Source of the DNA: Rufibacter sp. DG15C
GTDB lineage: Bacteria > Bacteroidota > Bacteroidia > Cytophagales > Hymenobacteraceae
Direction: 5' to 3'
Assembly: GCF_001577755.1 (NCBI RefSeq)
Contig: NZ_CP010776.1
Span: forward strand, 1,116,001 to 1,180,000
DNA length: 64,000 nt
Shown here piece by piece: positions 44,516 to 53,612 of this stretch. The notes under the pieces are model-generated. The model was not told where the DNA came from and ran no database searches. It worked only from the letters and a program-made list of their open reading frames with translations. Within the stretch, counting starts at the first letter, position 1; every line of letters begins with the position of its first letter. The translations under genes were made by a program, and so were the position numbers.

Positions 44516-45598
44516 TTAATGGTGTGCGTCCACTACGTAAGGAGCATCGCCGTGGCCCATGTCATCATGGCCGTCATGTTCTTCTACCGCACCACCAAAG
44601 TACATGGCAGACAGCAGGGTGAAAATGTACGCTTGCAGTAAAGCCACAAACAGCTCCAAAAAGTTCATGAACGTGGCAAAAGCAACACTCACCGGACCAA
44701 TGGCCACAGACTTGAAGATGAAGATCAAGCTAAACAAGGAAAGGATAATGATGTGACCCGCCGTGATGTTGGCAAAAAGTCGGACCATCAAAGAGAACGG
44801 CTTGGTAAAGATACCAATCACCTCTACTAATGGCATGATGGGAATACCCCACTTCAACCACCACGGAACGCCCGGCGTGTTGAAGATGTGACCCCAGTAG
44901 GATTTGTTACCACTGAACACCGTGATCAACAACGTGAATACAGCCAAGATCAACGTCACCGTGATGTTACCAGTTAAGTTGGCACCACCTGGCAAAAGAC
45001 CCAATAGGTTGTTAAACCAGATAAAGAAGAATACAGTCAATAAATATGGCATGTAGCGCTCATACTTAGGCCCGATGTTGGTTTTTGCTATCTCGTCTCT
45101 TACAAAGATAATGATGGGCTCAAAGAAAGACTGAAGACCTCTTGGCGCTCTGCCTCTATTCTTTTTGTAAGCGCCTGCAATAGACATGAACACTAAAAAC
45201 AGCAGCAACACACTTAACAGCATAGAAGCAACGTTCTTAGTGATAGACAGGTCAAAAGGACCCACGTGCTTCTCCTCGCCGTTCACCAATTCAGTTCTTG
45301 GATGACCGTTGGCGTCTGCGTAATAGATGTGACCATGCTCCATCACATAGCCTTTGTAAGGCTGCAACTCATGGTTGGCATTATAGAAGTTAGCAGATGA
45401 GAACACATCCCATCCGTTTTCACCTTTTACAATTACTGGCAAGGGAAGCACCAGACCATCAGCGAAATGCCATGTATAATCATCACCAATGTGGTGCATA
45501 ATCATGTCGCCGGGCTTGAATTCTCCACCCTCAGTAGATTCTGCCGCCTGGGCTGAAAAAGTAAGAATAGAAAGCAGAAAAACGAATATCTTCTTCAT
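44516..45598 (-). CDS. atpB: Fo ATP synthase a subunit
   Basis: 360 aa from the ATG at 45598, which starts a signal-like segment (IFVFLLSILTFSAQA); an earlier codon at 45637 would place extra residues before it. A long N-terminal periplasmic extension (about 20-130) is typical of Bacteroidota AtpB. The conserved proton-path Arg is in SLMVRLFANITAGH. C-terminal His/Asp-rich tail (EEHDGHDDMGHGD). Confidence 0.95.
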   Translation of the reverse strand: MKKIFVFLLSILTFSAQAAESTEGGEFKPGDMIMHHIGDDYTWHFADGLVLPLPVIVKGENGWDVFSSANFYNANHELQPYKGYVMEHGHIYYADANGHPRTELVNGEEKHVGPFDLSITKNVASMLLSVLLLFLVFMSIAGAYKKNRGRAPRGLQSFFEPIIIFVRDEIAKTNIGPKYERYMPYLLTVFFFIWFNNLLGLLPGGANLTGNITVTLILAVFTLLITVFSGNKSYWGHIFNTPGVPWWLKWGIPIMPLVEVIGIFTKPFSLMVRLFANITAGHIIILSLFSLIFIFKSVAIGPVSVAFATFMNFLELFVALLQAYIFTLLSAMYFGGAVEEHDGHDDMGHGDAPYVVDAHH

Positions 45599-45641
45599 TA
45601 AGAGCGGTTTAAAAGTAACGTGCCTTAGTTGACACATTCCC

Positions 45642-46025
45642 CTAGATTTGCTTTTTTGAATTTTGGCGCAAGTTACTCAACAATGAGTAGATTTCAAATC
45701 CAGTGTAAATAAAATAAAGCACGAAAAAGTTGAACACGAATTGGATTACCCGCTCCTCATTGAAATATCTATATATAAAAATTGCTATAATCACGAACAC
45801 CATCCGCACCCCCATGGAGGCGTAGTAGTAGGCGTGCAAATGCTCTTGATCATGCTTTAAGCCCATGTGCGCCACATAATGGGCAAAGCCGGTCACAAAG
45901 ACAAAGAAGCCCACCATCCACCAGATCAAGGGATGGATAAACTCGTTTCCGGTAAAAGCGATGAAACCACTGGCTACTAGCACCACCAATCCGGTGATCA
46001 AAACCAGTCCTCTAATAAAACCCAC
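45642..46025 (-). CDS. Small membrane protein, AtpI-like position
   Basis: 127 aa with four membrane helices. His-rich loop HMGLKHDQEHLHAYYY. It occupies the atpI position between the AtpZ-like gene and atpB, with 3-nt spacing to the former, so it is probably an assembly or Mg2+/c-ring-loading factor like AtpI. The sequence match to AtpI is weak and the function is inferred from position. Confidence 0.7.
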   Translation of the reverse strand: MGFIRGLVLITGLVVLVASGFIAFTGNEFIHPLIWWMVGFFVFVTGFAHYVAHMGLKHDQEHLHAYYYASMGVRMVFVIIAIFIYRYFNEERVIQFVFNFFVLYFIYTGFEIYSLLSNLRQNSKKQI

Positions 46026-46028
46026 GCG

Positions 46029-46271
46029 TTAATCTTTTTTAGTCAGGGAGACAATGACCAGGTACATGGACGCGGCAATGGCCACCAACAGCAGACCCAA
46101 GGTCCACCACGGCGTGTCATTGCCAAAATGCGCATCCAGCTTGCGTCCGCCTAAGGCGGCCAGCACCATGATGCCTATCATCTGAAACGCCAGCCCAGAA
46201 TACTTCAGGTACGGCTTGGCTGCCTGTGATTCTTGCCGTGGCTTCTCGGTTGGTTTATTCTCTGGCTCCAT
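46029..46271 (-). CDS. AtpZ/AtpI-family protein
   Basis: 80 aa from the ATG at 46271 (a TTG at 46289 would add 6). Cytoplasmic N-tail rich in E/K/P, then two membrane helices (SGLAFQMIGIMVLAALGG, WTLGLLLVAIAASMYLVI). The pattern YSGLAFQM...GRKLDAHFGNDTPWWTL (shown in part) is that of AtpZ. First gene of the ATP synthase operon. Confidence 0.88.
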   Translation of the reverse strand: MEPENKPTEKPRQESQAAKPYLKYSGLAFQMIGIMVLAALGGRKLDAHFGNDTPWWTLGLLLVAIAASMYLVIVSLTKKD

Positions 46272-46286
46272 AGGTCGTTGATTGAA

Positions 46287-46294
46287 CAAAGGTA
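46287..46294 (-). promoter_or_regulatory. TAnnTTTG -7 box of the ATP synthase operon
   Basis: Minus-strand TACCTTTG, 15 nt before the AtpZ-like ATG, implying a very short leader. Confidence 0.45.
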
Positions 46295-46331
46295 CAAAAG
46301 CATCTTATAAGGTAAGGTCTTGTAAATCTTC

Positions 46332-46369
46332 CGTTTTTGGCCTATTTTCTAGAAATCAGGCCAAAAACG
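46332..46369. repeat. 38-bp palindromic repeat, copy 22
   Basis: CGTTTTTGGCCTATTTTC, TA, GAAATCAGGCCAAAAACG, between the divergent atp operon and the SprE-like gene. Confidence 0.9.
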
Positions 46370-46454
46370 CCTCGGGCATATCCATCTGCCGCGCCTGTGC
46401 GTTATCTATCTACCGGGCATTTGCGTACTAGGGTAGCATGAGCCCAAAAAAGCG

Positions 46455-46462
46455 TAAGTTTG
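46455..46462 (+). promoter_or_regulatory. TAnnTTTG -7 box upstream of the SprE-like gene
   Basis: TAAGTTTG, about 111 nt before the proposed start. Confidence 0.3.
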
Positions 46463-46573
46463 CTATATAGCAATTCGCTCTTTCATACGTCCTTCTGGTG
46501 TAAGAAAGGCGGTTTGCCGGTAAAATAAATCTAACCCTGCACAGTTCTACTGTTGTTCCAATACTCCTATACG

Positions 46574-49156
46574 TTGAAGCTGACGCGTTTCTTTGTCTAT
46601 TTCCTTCTGCTTGGCCTGCTGGCCGGCTGTTCTTCTGAGAAGAATGGCCCCATGAGCCGTGCCTTCCGCAACCTGAACGCCCGGTTCAACGGCTACTTTC
46701 TGGCCAGGGAGAAGATGCTGGAGATTGAGAACAAGCTGGCTGCCGCCAACGTCAACGATTACAACCGCATCCTGGACGTGCTGCCGCCCATAGACACCAC
46801 GGTACTCAGAACGCTTCAGCCAGACCTGGACGAAGTCATCAAACGCGCCTCCTTCCCCATTGCCCGCCATCCCAAATCCAAGTGGATAGATGACTGCTAC
46901 GTCTTGATAGGGAAAGCCCGTTATTACCAAGGTGAGGAAGCCGAGGCCATCAAGACCTTCAGGTACGTGCAGTCCACCAGCAAGGACCCCAATGCCAAGC
47001 ACGCCGCGCTGGTCTGGCTTATGCGCACATATTTGAGGGCCAAAGACTATGACAACGCCTCCTCCATCTCAGAGCTGTTCAGAAATGAGCGCATGAACGA
47101 GGACAACGGCCGCGAGTTACTCTTGACCAGAGCCCAGCTGGCCAGCGAGCAGAACAACCTGCCAGACATGATCGCCAACCTGGAGAACGCCTTACCATTT
47201 GTAGAGCAGCGCGATGAGGAGTCAAGGGTACGGTTCATCTTGGGGCAAGCCTATCAAGCTACCAACCAAGATGCCAAAGCCTATGAGCAGTTCTCTCAAA
47301 TCCTCAAGAAAAGGCCGCCCTATGAACTGGGCTTCTACTCCAAGCTGAACCAGGCGCAGGTCACTGAACTAAAGGACGCCACCGACCAGGACAAAGTAGA
47401 AGGCTTCCTGAACAACCTGGCCGAGGATGAGAAGAACCGCGAGTACCTGGATAAGATCTACTATGACCTAGCCCGTCTGGAGCTGAAGCAAAAGCAGTAC
47501 CCGGCGTCTTTGGAGTACCTAGGCAAGTCCACCAAAGCCGCCACCTCTAACCGCACCCAGAAGGCCTACTCCTATCTATTAGCGGGACAGATTCATTACG
47601 AGCACCTGCAACAGTACAAGCTGGCCCAAGCCTACTATGACAGCACCTTGCAGTTGCTGCCGCAGAACACCCTGGGCTACGAAGAGCTGGCCGACAGACG
47701 TACGGTCCTCACCGCCTTTACGCAGCAACTGGAGATCATCAGGACCGAGGACAGCTTGCAAGCCTTAGCCCAATTGCCTGCTGCCGAACGCACCCTGCGC
47801 ATTGCCCAGCAGCTTGAAAAAGAACAGCAGGCCTTGACTGCCGCCGAATCTGCGCCAGCCGCTGCCAGAACTAGCGCGGGGACGTCCGGCCCACCACCAG
47901 CCGGAGGATTTGGCGCCGCGGGCGGCACCTGGTACTTTGACAACCCGGTGGCCATGGCCGGCGCTAGAAACGACTTCCTGCGCGTATGGGGCGAGCGTCC
48001 TTTACAAGACAACTGGCGCCGCACCACCGCGCTGTCCATGAGCGGCGGCCAGCCAGCCGATGCAACCGTGCGCCCAGCTGTGGACAGCACCGCCTTGGCG
48101 ACGGCAAACGCCCAAAAGCAGGAAGCCTATTTGCAGGCCATCCCGGTCACCGTGGAGCAACGCCAGGCCTCTGACAAGAAGGTGGAAGAGGCGCTGTTCA
48201 CCTTGGCCAATATCTATCAGCAGCGCTTGCGCGAGCCGGAGCAAGCTACCAAAACGTTCCAGCAGTTACTGCAACGCTTCCCTAACTCAGTGCATGCCTC
48301 TGAGGCCTATTATGGTCTTTACCTGATTGCGCAGGCCCAGAAGCAACCCGAACAGGCCGCCCAGTTTGCCAAAGCCTTAAAAGACCGCTTCCCTAACTCC
48401 AAGTACAGCCGCCTCATTGACCAACCAGACTTCCTGAATCAGTTCACTGCCGAGAATGCCGCGGCGCATGCCTTGTATGATTCGGCGTACCAGCTGTATG
48501 ATGAGGAAAAGTATGCGCTGGCTTCTGCTGTTTTAGGCGAGATTTCGCAAAAATACCCCGGAAATGACATTCCTGACCAGGTCACGTTTTTACAGGCTTT
48601 GATTACGGGCCGCACCCAGTCACCCGCGGCGTTCAAGTCGGCGTTGGAGGCTTTCCAGCAGCAATACCCAGACAGTCCCTTACAACCAAGAGCCAAGGAT
48701 TTGCTGAGTCTGCACCAGCGCCTGGAAAGCGGAGAACTAAACAAAAAACCAGACCCTGTTCCAGTGGCACCGCCGGTGGTTGAAGCTCCCAGCTACAAGG
48801 TAAATATAGCCGCACCGCATGCCTTTGTCGTTTCTTACCCCAACGACAGCCTGGCGGCGCAAAAAATGATGGCTGCTTTTCAGCAATACAACACGCGATA
48901 CCACGCCAAAAAGAACCTGACTATCCAAGTCATCCCGCTTACAGACAGCACTAGGCTTCTTGTGGTGCAGCCGTTTGCCGACTACAAAACCACCGATCAA
49001 TTCTCCAGGTTGCAGAAAGCCCGTAACTCTCCCTTGGTTACCGTAAAAGGCCCGAAATTTGCTACCTTTGTCATATCTGCAGAGAACCTGCTGTTGCTGC
49101 AACAGCTCAAGGACTTGCCTGCGTATTTAGCCTTCTTTGAAAAAAATTACCAATAG
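46574..49156 (+). CDS. sprE: SprE/PorW-like TPR lipoprotein (type IX secretion)
   Basis: 860 aa from a TTG at 46574, which yields a lipoprotein signal with lipobox LLAGC (Cys19); a TTG 7 codons upstream is also open, and no ATG precedes the lipobox. The start of the mature protein (FRNLNARFNGYFLAREKM) and the many TPR repeats (about 90-350 and 550-690) match SprE/PorW, a lipoprotein needed for T9SS and gliding in Flavobacterium. A Pro/Ala/Gly-rich linker lies at about 425-455. The C-terminus (about 745-855) is an extra SPOR-like domain. The gld genes lie 4 kb away. Confidence 0.82.
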   Translation: MKLTRFFVYFLLLGLLAGCSSEKNGPMSRAFRNLNARFNGYFLAREKMLEIENKLAAANVNDYNRILDVLPPIDTTVLRTLQPDLDEVIKRASFPIARHPKSKWIDDCYVLIGKARYYQGEEAEAIKTFRYVQSTSKDPNAKHAALVWLMRTYLRAKDYDNASSISELFRNERMNEDNGRELLLTRAQLASEQNNLPDMIANLENALPFVEQRDEESRVRFILGQAYQATNQDAKAYEQFSQILKKRPPYELGFYSKLNQAQVTELKDATDQDKVEGFLNNLAEDEKNREYLDKIYYDLARLELKQKQYPASLEYLGKSTKAATSNRTQKAYSYLLAGQIHYEHLQQYKLAQAYYDSTLQLLPQNTLGYEELADRRTVLTAFTQQLEIIRTEDSLQALAQLPAAERTLRIAQQLEKEQQALTAAESAPAAARTSAGTSGPPPAGGFGAAGGTWYFDNPVAMAGARNDFLRVWGERPLQDNWRRTTALSMSGGQPADATVRPAVDSTALATANAQKQEAYLQAIPVTVEQRQASDKKVEEALFTLANIYQQRLREPEQATKTFQQLLQRFPNSVHASEAYYGLYLIAQAQKQPEQAAQFAKALKDRFPNSKYSRLIDQPDFLNQFTAENAAAHALYDSAYQLYDEEKYALASAVLGEISQKYPGNDIPDQVTFLQALITGRTQSPAAFKSALEAFQQQYPDSPLQPRAKDLLSLHQRLESGELNKKPDPVPVAPPVVEAPSYKVNIAAPHAFVVSYPNDSLAAQKMMAAFQQYNTRYHAKKNLTIQVIPLTDSTRLLVVQPFADYKTTDQFSRLQKARNSPLVTVKGPKFATFVISAENLLLLQQLKDLPAYLAFFEKNYQ

Positions 49157-49157
49157 T

Positions 49158-51455
49158 ATGTTCTCGTCGCCTAATAGCACGTTCCGGAAAATTATTTCGG
49201 CGCTGTGGCTTTGCTTTGCTGGAGGATTCATCTTCTTCGTCCTATACGTTTTTGCGGTAAGCATCAACTTTCTCAACCTGTTTGGAGACCTTCCGGACCT
49301 TAAGGCCCTGGAGAATCCCAAAAGCGAACTCGCCTCTGAGGTGTATTCAGAAGACGGCGTGCTGCTGGGAAAATACTTCAGGGAGAACCGCAGCCCGGTG
49401 ACCTATGAACAACTGCCCAAACATTTGGTAGACGCGTTGGTGGCTACAGAGGATATTCGGTTTGAAGAGCACTCCGGTATTGACTTTAAAGGCACCCTGG
49501 CGGTACCGTATTACCAATTGACTGGCAAGCAGGACCGGGGCTCCAGTACGCTTACCCAGCAGTTGGCGCGTAACCTGTTTAGAACCCGCAGTGACTTGAA
49601 CGACGGTCTGTTAAGCAGCGTACCCGGTTTGCGCATGCTCATCATCAAGACCAAGGAGTGGATCATGGCCATTAAGCTGGAGCGCTCTTACACCAAGAAG
49701 GAGATCCTCTTGATGTACCTGAACACCGTGGATTTTGGCAGCAACGCCTACGGCGTGAAAGTGGCCGCTAAAACGTTCTTTAACAAAGAGCCTGAGCAGT
49801 TAACTTTGGAAGAGTCAGCTACTTTGGTAGGCGTCTTAAAAGGTCCTTCATTTTACAGCCCGGTAAGCCAACCAGAGCGCTCTAAAGCCAGACGCAATAC
49901 GGTGCTGGACCAGATGCTCAAGTACAATTACATTGACCAGCCAGCCTACCAGGCCAGCGTAAGTAAACCCATGAAACTGGACTTCAATGTAGAAAACCAG
50001 AACAAGGGACTGGCGCCTTACTTCCGGACGGAGATGGGCAAGTTCCTGACCAAATGGGCCAAGGAGAATGGTTATGATCTGTACTCAGACGGGTTGCGTA
50101 TCTATACCACCATCAATTCGCGCATGCAGAAGCACGCCGAAGACGCTGTGGAAGACCACATGAAGGCCATGCAGAAAATTTTCTTCCAGCAATGGAAAGG
50201 CAAAAACCCTTGGATAGACGAGAACGGCAAAGAAATCAAGAACTTCCTGGCCACCCAGATAAAACGCACGGCCCGTTACCAAAGCTTGAATGAGCAGTAT
50301 GACGGCAACGAAGATTCTATCAAGTACCACCTGACCAAGAAAATACCTATGCGCATCTTCTCCTGGAAAGGTGAGATTGACACGGTCATGAGCCCTATGG
50401 ATTCGCTGCGGTATTACAAACACTTCTTGCACGCGGGCTTTATGGCCATGAACCCTTTGAACGGCCACGTGAAGGCTTGGGTGGGCGGCACTAATTACAA
50501 GTACTTCAAGTATGACCACGTGCAGCAGGGTGCCCGTCAGCCGGGCTCTACCTTTAAGCCATTCGTTTACACCGCCGCTATTGAGGCAGGCTACTCTCCT
50601 TGTTATGAGGTGGTAGATGCACCCGTAACCATCATCAACGAAGACGGTGTGCCGTGGACTCCTAAAAACAGTGAAGGCGTGTACACGGGTCGTAGGTATA
50701 CCTTGCGTGAAGCCTTAGCCCTTTCAGTGAATACCATCACTACCTTCTTAATGAAGAAGCTGGGTCCCGAAGCGGTGGTCACTACTGCCCGCCGGTTGGG
50801 CATCACCACGCCATTAGAGGCTGTTCCTTCTTTGGCTTTGGGGTCTAGTGATGTAACCTTGTTTGACATGGTGGGCGCGTATGGTACCTATGTTAACAAA
50901 GGCGTCTGGACGCAACCACAATATATCCTTCGCATTGAAGACAAGGCCGGTACCGTAGTACAGGAGTTCGCACCTAAGACGGTAGAGGCTTTAAGCGAAG
51001 AAACAGCCTACTTGATGGTGCACATGCTGCAAGGCTCCGCAGACACGCGCGGGGGTACTGCCTATTATGGCCTAAGATTCAGGAATAACTTAAAAAACGA
51101 GATTGGTGCCAAGACCGGTACTACTTCTAACTACTCTGATGCATGGTTCATGGGTATTACGCCTGACTTGGCTGCTGGTGTCTGGGTGGGCGGCGAGGAT
51201 CGTAGTATCCACTTCAGGAGTGCCGCTTATGGACAAGGGAACAAGTTAGCCATGCCTATCTATGGAGCCTTCATGCGAAAGGTGTATGCTGACAAAGCGT
51301 TGAACGTCTCTAAGGCGCCTTTCCCTAAACCAACTACGCCTTTGTCAACTAATATCAACTGTGGGGCTTATAATACAACACCTGCGCTCCCTGATTCCGT
51401 AAAACAAGACCAAGTTTTAACCGTTCCACAAAACGTAACGGAAGAAGAGTTTTAA
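49158..51455 (+). CDS. mrcA: Penicillin-binding protein 1A (bifunctional)
   Basis: 765 aa. The ATG at 49158 follows the SprE-like stop by one nt. An N-terminal membrane anchor (about 13-38) is followed by a GT51 transglycosylase domain with catalytic E98 (TEDIRFEEHSG) and STLTQQLARNLF. The transpeptidase domain has S464-x-x-K467 (GSTFKPF), SVN, and K652-TG (AKTGTTSNYSDAWF). It polymerises and cross-links peptidoglycan. Coupling to a T9SS gene and uvrC looks like a long housekeeping transcript. Confidence 0.95.
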   Translation: MFSSPNSTFRKIISALWLCFAGGFIFFVLYVFAVSINFLNLFGDLPDLKALENPKSELASEVYSEDGVLLGKYFRENRSPVTYEQLPKHLVDALVATEDIRFEEHSGIDFKGTLAVPYYQLTGKQDRGSSTLTQQLARNLFRTRSDLNDGLLSSVPGLRMLIIKTKEWIMAIKLERSYTKKEILLMYLNTVDFGSNAYGVKVAAKTFFNKEPEQLTLEESATLVGVLKGPSFYSPVSQPERSKARRNTVLDQMLKYNYIDQPAYQASVSKPMKLDFNVENQNKGLAPYFRTEMGKFLTKWAKENGYDLYSDGLRIYTTINSRMQKHAEDAVEDHMKAMQKIFFQQWKGKNPWIDENGKEIKNFLATQIKRTARYQSLNEQYDGNEDSIKYHLTKKIPMRIFSWKGEIDTVMSPMDSLRYYKHFLHAGFMAMNPLNGHVKAWVGGTNYKYFKYDHVQQGARQPGSTFKPFVYTAAIEAGYSPCYEVVDAPVTIINEDGVPWTPKNSEGVYTGRRYTLREALALSVNTITTFLMKKLGPEAVVTTARRLGITTPLEAVPSLALGSSDVTLFDMVGAYGTYVNKGVWTQPQYILRIEDKAGTVVQEFAPKTVEALSEETAYLMVHMLQGSADTRGGTAYYGLRFRNNLKNEIGAKTGTTSNYSDAWFMGITPDLAAGVWVGGEDRSIHFRSAAYGQGNKLAMPIYGAFMRKVYADKALNVSKAPFPKPTTPLSTNINCGAYNTTPALPDSVKQDQVLTVPQNVTEEEF

Positions 51456-51467
51456 GGAAGCGCACAC

Positions 51468-53267
51468 ATGGCCGTTGAGGAACAGATTAGAGAGCAGATT
51501 AAACACTTGCCGCACAGGCCTGGTATTTACAAGTTCTATGACGATAAGGGCATTATCTACGTAGGCAAAGCCATAGATATCAGGAAGCGGGTGAGCAGTT
51601 ACTTTAACCGTTCCACACAGCACAACAAAAAGACCAGAAAACTCATTTCGCAGATTCTGCGCATTGAGTTTACCATTGTAGACAATGAGGCTGATGCGTT
51701 CTTGTTAGAGAATAATCTCATCAAGCAGCATCAGCCCAAATACAACATCCTGCTCAAGGACGGCAAGACTTATCCGTACCTGGTCATCACCAATGAGCGT
51801 TTCCCCCGCATTTTTAGCACGCGCAACAAGATCAATGATGGCTCTCGGTACTTTGGGCCTTACCCGACGGGCACCAGCATGTATGTCTTGCTGGAGCTGA
51901 TCCGGTCCTTGTACCCGCTCAGGACGTGCAGTTATAATTTATCCCAAGCGAACATTGACGCCGGCAAGTTCAAGGTTTGTCTAGAGTATCATATTGGCAA
52001 CTGCAAAGGGCCGTGTGAAAATCTATACTCAGAGGAGGAATACAACCAGCATATCCAGCAGATCAGGAACATCCTTTCGGGAAACCTCACCATCGCCAAG
52101 ACCTACTTTAAGGAGCGCATGTCTGAGGCCGCCGCCGATTACCAATATGAGCTGGCGCATCAATTCAAGCAGAAGCTGGATAGGCTAGAGGACTTCCAGG
52201 CGAAGTCTACGGTGGTAAGCCATACCCTCACCAACATTGACGTCTTCACCATTACCTCTAATGAGAAATGCGCCTTTGTCAATTACCTGAAGGTGATGAA
52301 CGGGTCCATTATTGCCACTCAATCCTTGGAGTTGCAGAAGAAGCTGGAAGAAACCGACCAAGAGATCCTAGCCTCTATCATCATGCAACTGCGGCAAGAG
52401 TTTGAAAGCATGTCCAGGGAAATCATCGTCAATATTCCTGACCTAGTACTTCCCTTGGATACCGTTTCTATTACCGTCCCGCAGATTGGTGATAAGAAGA
52501 AGCTACTAAACCTGTCCATGAAGAATGCCCTTTACCTGCGCAAGGAGAAGGAGAGCATGCAGGATAAGTCCAAAGACAGCAACGAGGTACGTATCATGGA
52601 GACCATGAAGAAGGACCTTAGGCTGACCGAACTGCCCAAGCACATTGAGTGTTTTGACAACTCCAACTTTCAGGGAGATAACCCGGTGGCGTCTATGGTC
52701 TGCTTTAAAAACGCGCGGCCGTCTAAAAAAGACTACCGCCATTTCCATATTAAAACCGTGGTAGGCCCAGATGACTTTGCCTCTATGTATGAGGTGGTCA
52801 CGCGTCGGTACAGGAGATTATTGGACGAGGGCACTCCCTTGCCGCAACTCATTATTGTAGACGGCGGCAAAGGCCAGTTGGGAATGGGCGTGAAGGCGCT
52901 CAAAGACTTAGGCATTTACAGCCAGGTTGCCATAGTAGGCATTGCCAAACGACTGGAGGAGATTTTCTACCCTGGGGATACGCTACCGCTGTACATAGAC
53001 AAGAAGTCTGAGTCTTTGCGACTAATCCAACGTATTAGAAACGAAGCGCACCGCTTTGCCATTACCTTCCACCGTTCCCTGCGCGATGCGGGAACCTTGC
53101 AAACCGAGCTTACCCAGATCAAAGGACTTGGCCCTGCCACCGCCGAAAAGCTCTTGACCAAGTTTAAGTCTGTCAAGAAGATTGCCGAACTCTCCCAGCA
53201 AGAATTAGAAGCTGAGGTAGGTAAGAGCAAAACGAAACTGCTTTTAGCCCATTTCGGGAAGGTTTAA
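51468..53267 (+). CDS. uvrC: UvrABC excinuclease subunit C
   Basis: 599 aa. GIY-YIG nuclease at the N-terminus (PGIYKFYDDKGIIYVGKA). A UvrB-interacting region lies around CKGPCENLYSEEEY, with a UVR-like helix after. The UvrC RNase-H-like nuclease core is DNSNFQGDNPVASMVCF, and a C-terminal HhH (IKGLGPATAEKLLTKF) is present. Makes both incisions in nucleotide excision repair. Begins 12 nt after mrcA. Confidence 0.97.
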   Translation: MAVEEQIREQIKHLPHRPGIYKFYDDKGIIYVGKAIDIRKRVSSYFNRSTQHNKKTRKLISQILRIEFTIVDNEADAFLLENNLIKQHQPKYNILLKDGKTYPYLVITNERFPRIFSTRNKINDGSRYFGPYPTGTSMYVLLELIRSLYPLRTCSYNLSQANIDAGKFKVCLEYHIGNCKGPCENLYSEEEYNQHIQQIRNILSGNLTIAKTYFKERMSEAAADYQYELAHQFKQKLDRLEDFQAKSTVVSHTLTNIDVFTITSNEKCAFVNYLKVMNGSIIATQSLELQKKLEETDQEILASIIMQLRQEFESMSREIIVNIPDLVLPLDTVSITVPQIGDKKKLLNLSMKNALYLRKEKESMQDKSKDSNEVRIMETMKKDLRLTELPKHIECFDNSNFQGDNPVASMVCFKNARPSKKDYRHFHIKTVVGPDDFASMYEVVTRRYRRLLDEGTPLPQLIIVDGGKGQLGMGVKALKDLGIYSQVAIVGIAKRLEEIFYPGDTLPLYIDKKSESLRLIQRIRNEAHRFAITFHRSLRDAGTLQTELTQIKGLGPATAEKLLTKFKSVKKIAELSQQELEAEVGKSKTKLLLAHFGKV

Positions 53268-53270
53268 GTG

Positions 53271-53316
53271 AAATCGTTTTAGGCCTCTTTTCTTGAAAAC
53301 AGGTCAAAAACGATTT
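53271..53316. repeat. Palindromic repeat copy 23 with extended arms
   Basis: Core at 53275-53312 (CGTTTTAGGCCTCTTTTC, TT, GAAAACAGGTCAAAAACG) with AAAT/ATTT outer pairs. It begins 7 nt after the uvrC stop. Confidence 0.85.
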
Positions 53317-53433
53317 TACGTATTCTATATCTCTGGACCTCTAATGACTTCATTAGTTCAGTGCATAGTATTCACATCACCTCTCATCATTCATATAATG
53401 AAACGTCATGTTCTACTATGTAACTAAGTCAGT

Positions 53434-53471
53434 CGTTTTTGGGCTAATTTTTAGAAACTAGGTCAAAAACG
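53434..53471. repeat. 38-bp palindromic repeat, copy 24
   Basis: CGTTTTTGGGCTAATTTT, TA, GAAACTAGGTCAAAAACG. The only place in the window with two copies within 200 bp. Confidence 0.8.
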
Positions 53472-53563
53472 CATTCTTTCATCAAGACATCTAAGCATCA
53501 AGTTATAGTTGATGAAGAGAAGTGTACAAGAATCATGATAAATAAACTCTGCAATTAGAGCAT

Positions 53564-53595
53564 AAAAAAAGGAGACCAGTTGATCTCCTTTTTTT
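53564..53595. terminator. Bidirectional terminator after gldN
   Basis: AAAAAAAGGAGA CCAGTTGA TCTCCTTTTTTT: a 12-bp perfect stem with T7 on either strand, 17 nt after the gldN stop. Confidence 0.85.
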
Positions 53596-53612
53596 ATTAT
53601 ACTGTATGCTAA

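Larger units (their letters stand above)
53268..53612. other. Convergent intergenic region with two palindromes and a terminator
   Basis: 345 bp between uvrC and gldN. It contains repeat copies 23 and 24 and a terminator at 53564. No ORF or RNA gene seen in the remainder. Confidence 0.6.
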